64,000 nucleotides of DNA. Origin: an uncultured Collinsella sp. Its GTDB lineage: Bacteria > Actinomycetota > Coriobacteriia > Coriobacteriales > Coriobacteriaceae. Shown one piece after another: positions 58,675-64,000 of this stretch. Every line of letters starts with the position of its first letter. The first letter of the stretch is position 1. Below the pieces are notes generated by a model. It saw only the letters and a list, made by a program, of their open reading frames with translations. It was not told where the DNA came from and did not search any database. A program made the translations under genes and the position numbers. The stretch lies in assembly GCA_900755685.1 (NCBI GenBank), contig CAAEHI010000044.1, forward strand, positions 1 through 64,000, given 5' to 3'.

Positions 58675-61323
58675 ATGGTGAAAAAGTCACCGGAAAACAC
58701 TACTCCCGCAATTGTGGACAACGTAGAGGCGCTTGAGGCTAAGCTCGCTCAAATGCGAGAGGCCCAGGCGCTTTTTGCTACGTACACGCAGGAGCAGGTC
58801 GACAAGATCTTCTATGAGGCCGCCATGGCCGCCAACAAGGCTCGTATCCCGTTGGCGAAGATGGCCATCGAGGAGACCGGCCGCGGCGTTCTTGAGGACA
58901 AGGTCATCAAGAACCACTACGCCGCAGAGTACATCTACAACGCTTACAAGAACACCAAGACCTGTGGCGTTCTGGAGCGCGACGAGGCTTATGGCATCAC
59001 CAAGATCGCCGAGCCCATCGGCATCGTGGGCGCCGTCATCCCGACGACCAACCCCACCTCCACCGCGATCTTCAAGACGCTGATTAGCCTGAAGACCCGC
59101 AACGCCATCATCATCTCCCCGCACCCGGCTGCCGCCAAGTGCACCATCGCCGCCGCCAAGCTCGTGCTTGACGCCGCCGTCAAGGCCGGCGCCCCCGAGG
59201 GCATCATCGGCTGGGTCGATGTCCCCTCCATCGAGCTGACCAACATGGTCATGCGCGACGTCGACATCATCCTCGCCACCGGTGGCCCGGGCATGGTCAA
59301 GGCCGCCTACTCCTCGGGCAAGCCTGCCCTGGGCGTTGGCGCCGGTAACACCCCGGTCGTCATCGACGACACCGCCGACGTGCTGCTCGCCGTCAACTCC
59401 ATCATCCACTCCAAGACCTTCGACAACGGCATGATCTGCGCTTCCGAGCAGTCCGTGACCGTCATCGACACCATCTATGACCAGGTCAAGGCCGAGTTCC
59501 AGAAGCGCGGCTGCTACTTCGTCAAGCAGGGTGCCGAGATGGAGGCTCTGCGTGCCGCCATGTTCAAGAACGGCGCTCTCGATCACCGCATCCCCGGCAT
59601 GGCTGCCGCTAAGATCGCCGAGCTCGCCGGCATCGAGGTTCCCGCCAAGACCAAGATCCTGATCGCCGAGGTCACCTCCACCGACCCCGCCAAGGAGGAG
59701 TTCTCCCACGAGAAGCTCTCCCCGGTCCTGGCCATGTACCACGCCAAGGACTTCCAGGAGGCCGTCGACAAGGCCGAGCACCTGGTGCTCGCCGGTGGCC
59801 CGGGCCACACTGCCTCTCTCTACGTGCACCCCGCCCAGGCCGAGAAGATCAGCCTGTTCGAGCACGTCATGAAGGCCTGCCGTATCGTCATCAACACCCC
59901 GTCCTCGCACGGCGGCATCGGTGACCTGTACAACTTTGGCATGAAGCCGTCCCTGACCCTGGGCTGCGGCTCCTGGGGCGGCAACTCCGTCTCCGAGAAC
60001 GTTGGGGTGAAGCACTTGATCAACGTTAAGACTGTGGCCGAGCGCCGCGAGAACATGCTGTGGTTCCGCGCTCCCGAGAAGGTCTACTTCAAGAAGGGTT
60101 CCACGCCCGTCGCTCTCGACGAGCTCGGTACCGTCATGGGCAAGAAGCGCGCCTTCATCGTCACCGACCAGTTCCTCTTCAAGAATGGCAACACCCGCGC
60201 CATCGAGGCCAAGCTCGACGAGATGGGCATCGCCCACGACTGCTTCTATGACGTCGAGCCCGATCCGTCGCTGCAGTGCGCACGTCGCGGCGCCAAGCAG
60301 ATGGCTCTCTTTGAGCCTGACGTGATCATCGCCGTCGGCGGTGGCTCCGCTATGGACGCCGGCAAGATCATGTGGATGATGTACGAGCACCCCGAGTGCA
60401 AGTTCGAGGACATGGCCATGGACTTCATGGACATCCGCAAGCGCATCTTCACCTTCCCCGAGATGGGCAAGAAGGCCTACTTCGTCGCCGTCCCGACCTC
60501 CTCGGGTACCGGCTCCGAGTGCACGCCGTTCGCCATCATCACCGACAAGGAAACCGGCATCAAGTGGCCGCTCGCCGACTACGCGCTGCTCCCCAACATG
60601 GCTATCGTCGACGCCGACAACTGCATGACCGCCCCGCGCGGCCTGACCGCTGCCTCCGGCATCGACGTCATGACCCATGCCATCGAGTCCTACGTCTCCA
60701 TCATGGCTTCCGACTACACCAAGGGCCTCTCCGAGCGCGCTGCCAAGCTCGTCTTTGAGAACCTGCCCTCCAGCTTCACGAACGGCGCCAAGGACCCGCA
60801 CGCCCGCGAGGAGATGCACAACGCCTCCTGCATGGCCGGTATGGCCTTCGCCAACGCCTTCCTGGGCCTCAACCACTCCATGGCCCACAAGCTCGGCGCT
60901 TTCCATCACCTGCCCCACGGCCTCGCAAACGCCGTCATCCTGACTCGCGTTATGCGCTACAACGCCGCCGAGGCTCCCGTCAAGATGGGTACCTTCTCCC
61001 AGTATCCTTACCCCAACGCGCTGCACAACTACGCCGAGATGGCCAAGTACTGCGGCATCGAGGGCAAGGACGACAAGGAGGTCTTCGAGAACTTCATCAC
61101 GAAGCTCGAGGAGCTCAAGGACTTCATCGGCGTCAAGAAGACCATCGCCGACTACGGTGTTGACGAGCAGTACTTCCTCGACACCCTCGACGAGATGACC
61201 GAGCAGGCATTCAACGACCAGTGCACCGGCGCTAACCCGCGCTACCCGCTCATGAGCGAGATCAAGGAGCTCTACCTGGACGCCTACTACGGCCGCGAGC
61301 CTCAGGATTACGCCGTCTGCTAG
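58675..61323 (+). CDS. adhE: bifunctional acetaldehyde-CoA/alcohol dehydrogenase
   Basis: The 882-residue enzyme reduces acetyl-CoA to ethanol in two NADH steps during fermentation. Residues 1-440 are the aldehyde dehydrogenase domain, with the catalytic cysteine in DNGMICASEQSV; a linker follows; residues about 455-870 are an iron alcohol dehydrogenase with NAD site GGGSAMDAGK and iron ligands in the GLNHSMAHKLGAFHHLPHG region. Codon use is strongly biased to C-ending codons, typical of a highly expressed gene. It is monocistronic, ending at the 61341-61379 hairpin. Confidence 0.97.
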   Translation: MVKKSPENTTPAIVDNVEALEAKLAQMREAQALFATYTQEQVDKIFYEAAMAANKARIPLAKMAIEETGRGVLEDKVIKNHYAAEYIYNAYKNTKTCGVLERDEAYGITKIAEPIGIVGAVIPTTNPTSTAIFKTLISLKTRNAIIISPHPAAAKCTIAAAKLVLDAAVKAGAPEGIIGWVDVPSIELTNMVMRDVDIILATGGPGMVKAAYSSGKPALGVGAGNTPVVIDDTADVLLAVNSIIHSKTFDNGMICASEQSVTVIDTIYDQVKAEFQKRGCYFVKQGAEMEALRAAMFKNGALDHRIPGMAAAKIAELAGIEVPAKTKILIAEVTSTDPAKEEFSHEKLSPVLAMYHAKDFQEAVDKAEHLVLAGGPGHTASLYVHPAQAEKISLFEHVMKACRIVINTPSSHGGIGDLYNFGMKPSLTLGCGSWGGNSVSENVGVKHLINVKTVAERRENMLWFRAPEKVYFKKGSTPVALDELGTVMGKKRAFIVTDQFLFKNGNTRAIEAKLDEMGIAHDCFYDVEPDPSLQCARRGAKQMALFEPDVIIAVGGGSAMDAGKIMWMMYEHPECKFEDMAMDFMDIRKRIFTFPEMGKKAYFVAVPTSSGTGSECTPFAIITDKETGIKWPLADYALLPNMAIVDADNCMTAPRGLTAASGIDVMTHAIESYVSIMASDYTKGLSERAAKLVFENLPSSFTNGAKDPHAREEMHNASCMAGMAFANAFLGLNHSMAHKLGAFHHLPHGLANAVILTRVMRYNAAEAPVKMGTFSQYPYPNALHNYAEMAKYCGIEGKDDKEVFENFITKLEELKDFIGVKKTIADYGVDEQYFLDTLDEMTEQAFNDQCTGANPRYPLMSEIKELYLDAYYGREPQDYAVC

Positions 61324-61340
61324 TTTTAGCACGGTTTTTA

Positions 61341-61379
61341 ACGGCGGGGGTGCACGGGTGTTTCACACACCCCCGCCGT
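61341..61379 (+). terminator. adhE terminator
   Basis: Perfect 12-base GC-rich arms ACGGCGGGGGTG/CACCCCCGCCGT around a 15-base loop, 17 bases after the stop. The T-run is poor. Confidence 0.8.
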
Positions 61380-61411
61380 CGCTTCTATCGCATCGTTGAA
61401 AGGATGCAACC

Positions 61412-62176
61412 ATGCTGCTACCCGATTCCAAGACCGAGCTCGTCCGCCGTGGCAACAAGGTCGTTTACGACCTGGGCGACAAGATCGTCAAGGTCTTTAA
61501 CGAGACCAAGCCTGTCTCCGACGTGTTCAACGAGGCTTTGAATCTTGCCCGCATCAATGAGTGCGGCATCCGCAGCCCCAAGGCGCTCGAGGTTTCCCAG
61601 CTCGAGAACGCCAACGGCTGGGCGCTCGTGACCGAGAAGGTTCCGGGCACCACCCTTGCCGAGAAGATGACTGCCGAGCCCCAGCGCTTTGGTGAGTACC
61701 TCGAGATGTTCGTCGACCTCCAGATCGAGATTCACGGCTACACCTCCCCGCTGCTCAACCGTCAGCGCGACAAGTTCGCCCGCATGATCGACAGCCTTGA
61801 TCAGCTCAATGCCACCACGCGCTACAACCTTCAGGAGCGTCTGGACGGCATGACCAAGGAGTTCAAGGTCTGCCACGGCGACTTCAACCCCTCCAACGTC
61901 ATCGTCGGCGACGACGGCCAGCTCTATGTGTGCGACTGGGCACACGCTACCCAGGGCTCCCCTGCTGCCGACGTTGCCACCACCTACCTGCTCTTTGCCC
62001 TCAACAGCAAGGATCAGGCCGAGGCCTATCTGGAGCTCTACTGCGACCGCGCCGACATGCCCATGCAGGTCGTGCGTCAGTGGACGAGCATCGTCGCCGC
62101 TTCCGAGCTCGCTCGTAAGCGCAACGTGAACGATGAGTTCCTGAAGAACTGGATCGACGTCGTCGATTATCAGTAA
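61412..62176 (+). CDS. aminoglycoside phosphotransferase (APH)-fold kinase
   Basis: The 254-residue protein has an APH/choline-kinase fold: a small N-terminal lobe with LVTEKVPGTTLAEKM, the catalytic loop VCHGDFNPSNVIV (His-Gly-Asp...Asn) and the metal site YVCDWAHATQGSPAADVATTYLLF. It resembles the family first described as a Fibrobacter paralogue set (TIGR02172-like). The substrate is unknown, and resistance to antibiotics should not be assumed. GAAAGGATG precedes ATG 61412. Codon use is as biased as in adhE. Confidence 0.8.
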   Translation: MLLPDSKTELVRRGNKVVYDLGDKIVKVFNETKPVSDVFNEALNLARINECGIRSPKALEVSQLENANGWALVTEKVPGTTLAEKMTAEPQRFGEYLEMFVDLQIEIHGYTSPLLNRQRDKFARMIDSLDQLNATTRYNLQERLDGMTKEFKVCHGDFNPSNVIVGDDGQLYVCDWAHATQGSPAADVATTYLLFALNSKDQAEAYLELYCDRADMPMQVVRQWTSIVAASELARKRNVNDEFLKNWIDVVDYQ

Positions 62177-62213
62177 TTTCTGAGCGATTCGCTTCGCATC
62201 GGAGGCACAAAGG

Positions 62214-62245
62214 AAACCCCGCAGCTCATTTGGGCTGTGGGGTTT
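62214..62245 (+). terminator. terminator after the APH-fold kinase gene
   Basis: AAACCCCGCAGC pairs with GCTGTGGGGTTT over an 8-base loop and is followed by TCTGTT. Confidence 0.85.
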
Positions 62246-62279
62246 TCTGTTACCCGTCGAGCTGATTCACGCAACAAAA

Positions 62280-62324
62280 AGGACTGCCCCGCATCTCATC
62301 CTAAGAGAGATACGGGGCAGTCCT
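62280..62324 (-). terminator. proS terminator
   Basis: Twelve-base arms AGGACTGCCCCG/CGGGGCAGTCCT, extended inward by ATCTC/GAGA, 29 bases after the proS stop; TTTTTG follows on minus. Confidence 0.85.
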
Positions 62325-62353
62325 GTAATTGCATCTAATAGCAGAAACGTCGA

Positions 62354-64000
62354 TTAGCGACGGGCAGCCTTCACAAGCTCGGCGACCTTAGTGACAATCT
62401 CATCAATCGCCACGTCCTCACGCTCGCCGGTAGCACGGTCCTTGAGCTCCACCGTGCCATTCTTGAGGCCACGCTTACCCAGAACGACCTGATACGGGAA
62501 GCCCATAAGGTCGTTGTCGGCAAACTTAAAGCCGGGACGCTCGTCGCGATCGTCGACGACGACCTCGATACCCTCGGCGCACAGGCCATCAACAATCTGC
62601 TCGCAGACGGTCGCGCACTCCTCCTTCTTGGGATCGAGCGGAATCACCGCGACCTCGTACGGAGCGACAGAGACCGGCCAGACGATGCCGTGCTCGTCAT
62701 TGTGCTGCTCCACGACGGCAGCGAGCGAGCGGGACACGCCCACGCCGTAGCAACCCATGATGAGCGGCTTCTCCTTGCCGTCCTCGTCCATAAAGGTGGC
62801 ACCCATGGCCTCGGAATACTTGGTACCCAGTTGGAAGACCTGGGAGACCTCGATGCCGCGGGCAGCAGAGAGCGGCTTGCCGCAGTGCGGGCAGGGATCG
62901 CCGGCAACGACGGTGACCAGGTCAGCCCACTCATCGACGGTAAAGTCGCGCTCGGGGCAGGCGCCGGTAAAGTGATAATCGACCTCGTTGGCACCGCAAG
63001 CCCACTGCTTGGACTCGCGCAGGCTCTCGTCGCAGACCAGACGGATGCCCTCGGGCAGGTTAACCGGTCCGATAAAGCCCTTATGCAGCCCGTAGGTCTG
63101 GAGCTCCTCGTCGGTCATCATGCGATAGCCCTTGCCAAAGACGTGCTCGGCCTTGCAGTCGTTGAGCTCATGATCGCCCGGAACGATGGCCACAACCGGC
63201 TTACCCTCGGCATCGATGAGAGCCAGGGACTTGCGCGTGCCGTTCTCGGGGAAGTTGAAGAACTTAGCAACAGCCTCGATGGTGCCCATGCCCGGAGTCT
63301 CGACCTTGGTGAGCGTACCGTCGCCGGGGCCCTCAGTCACAACGACCTTGGTGCTTGCCGCCTCGTCATCGGCAGCAAAGCCGCAATCGTCGCAGTAGAC
63401 CAGCGAAGCCTCGCCGGCGTCGGCCAAAGCCATGTACTCGACGGAGGTATCGCCACCGATCTCGCCGGAGTCGGCAACGACGGGCAGGGCCTTGATGTAG
63501 CAGCGCTCGCAGATGTTAGCGTAGGCCTGCTTCATCTTGTCGTACTCCTCCTGCAGGCTCTCCTGCGTGGCGGAGAAGCTGTAGGCGTCCTTCATGATGA
63601 ACTCACGACCGCGCATCAGACCAAAGCGGGGGCGGAACTCATCGCGGAACTTATCCTGGATGTGATAGAGGTTGACGGGTAGCTGCTTATAGGAGCGCAG
63701 TTCATTGCGCACCAGGGCGGTCACCGTCTCCTCGTGGGTGGGGCCCAGCACGAACTCACGGCCGTGACGGTCATCAAAGCGCACGAGCTCCTTGCCATAG
63801 GCGTCGATGCGGCCGGACTCGCGCCACAGCTCAGCGTCGACCATAATGGGCATCATGAGCTCCTGGGCACCGGCGGCATCCATTTCGTCGCGTACGATGT
63901 TCTCGATCTTGCGGATCGAGCGCCATGCGAGCGGCAGATAGGAATACAGGCCGGCGGCCTCCTTGCGGATCATGCCGGCGCGAAGCAGCAGACGGTGGCT
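62354..64000 (-). CDS. proS: prolyl-tRNA synthetase (5' end beyond the window)
   Basis: The visible 548 codons are a bacterial type ProRS, which charges tRNA-Pro. The frame stays open to the window edge (SHRLLLRAGMIRKEAAGLYSYLPLAWRSIRKIE), and the family normally starts about 20-25 residues further upstream, so the gene is cut. Class II motif 2 (RDEFRPRFGLMRGREFIMKDAYSF), the editing insertion (about residues 240-390) and the anticodon-binding C terminus are present. It converges with the APH-fold kinase gene. Confidence 0.97.
   Translation of the reverse strand, partial: SHRLLLRAGMIRKEAAGLYSYLPLAWRSIRKIENIVRDEMDAAGAQELMMPIMVDAELWRESGRIDAYGKELVRFDDRHGREFVLGPTHEETVTALVRNELRSYKQLPVNLYHIQDKFRDEFRPRFGLMRGREFIMKDAYSFSATQESLQEEYDKMKQAYANICERCYIKALPVVADSGEIGGDTSVEYMALADAGEASLVYCDDCGFAADDEAASTKVVVTEGPGDGTLTKVETPGMGTIEAVAKFFNFPENGTRKSLALIDAEGKPVVAIVPGDHELNDCKAEHVFGKGYRMMTDEELQTYGLHKGFIGPVNLPEGIRLVCDESLRESKQWACGANEVDYHFTGACPERDFTVDEWADLVTVVAGDPCPHCGKPLSAARGIEVSQVFQLGTKYSEAMGATFMDEDGKEKPLIMGCYGVGVSRSLAAVVEQHNDEHGIVWPVSVAPYEVAVIPLDPKKEECATVCEQIVDGLCAEGIEVVVDDRDERPGFKFADNDLMGFPYQVVLGKRGLKNGTVELKDRATGEREDVAIDEIVTKVAELVKAARR

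Noticed and set aside
58687..61332. Very long open frame (881 codons) antisense to adhE
   Set aside because: It mirrors adhE in a GC-rich gene with strong codon bias, which leaves antisense frames open by chance. Its product is low-complexity and matches no family.
61412..62176. Aminoglycoside resistance gene
   Set aside because: The fold is APH-like, but the sequence fits housekeeping APH-fold kinases, it shares the codon use of adhE, and there is no mobile context.

Overview
The window looks like chromosomal core DNA of a Coriobacteriia actinobacterium, most likely Collinsella or a close relative. The reasons are GC-rich coding with NNC/NNG codon preference, an actinobacterial integration host factor (mIHF), a GarA-like FHA gene paired with an FtsR-like MerR gene, the nrdR/LysM-protein/lexA arrangement known from Actinobacteria, and a fermentative AdhE. 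I see no phage, insertion sequence, CRISPR array, rRNA or tRNA. The right edge cuts proS, and the left edge may cut a minus-strand gene.

Layout. 0.4-5.3 kb (+): CDP-alcohol phosphatidyltransferase, GarA-like FHA protein, FtsR-like MerR regulator, apt, a secreted NlpC/P60 hydrolase and a DegV protein. 5.3-8.9 kb: a DUF1836 regulator, trxB and a divergent MGDG-synthase-type glycosyltransferase, followed by an intergenic region holding two copies of an unusual palindromic element. 8.9-11.9 kb: dut, nrdR and a LysM protein on minus, divergent from lexA, with three LexA boxes between. 11.8-18.5 kb (-): rny, GHKL ATPase, spoVS, miaB, miaA, hflX. 18.8-23.9 kb (-): yajQ, rimO, pgsA, cinA, then recA-recX with its own SOS promoter. 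24-33.3 kb (-): rpsO, pnp, a 640-bp spacer with two copies of a second structured element, rnj, ftsK and a RodZ-like gene. 33.4-44.9 kb (-): lepA, dus, hemW, a membrane-anchored DnaJ variant, dnaJ, mtaB, phoH, ybeY, dgkA, era, recO. 45-52 kb (-): rpsT; comEA-comEC-holA; mihF-gmk-rpoZ-thiI. 52.3-57.8 kb (-): a complete pyrR-B-C-K-D-F operon behind a predicted attenuator. 58-62.2 kb (+): rpmB, adhE and a phosphotransferase; then proS (-).

How the genes fit together. Most encode information processing: RNA decay (RNase J, RNase Y, PNPase, YbeY), ribosome and tRNA maturation (Era, HflX, LepA, MiaA, MiaB, MtaB, RimO, Dus, ThiI), DNA repair and SOS (LexA, RecA, RecX, RecO) and DNA uptake (ComEA, ComEC, CinA). 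Three non-coding signals look most worth following. First, a helically phased ACCAAA repeat is shared by the recA and comEA upstream regions, suggesting joint control of DNA uptake and recombination. Second, two families of structured intergenic elements combine conserved cores with variable but self-complementary stems. Third, the degV and DUF1836 promoters share a palindromic motif.
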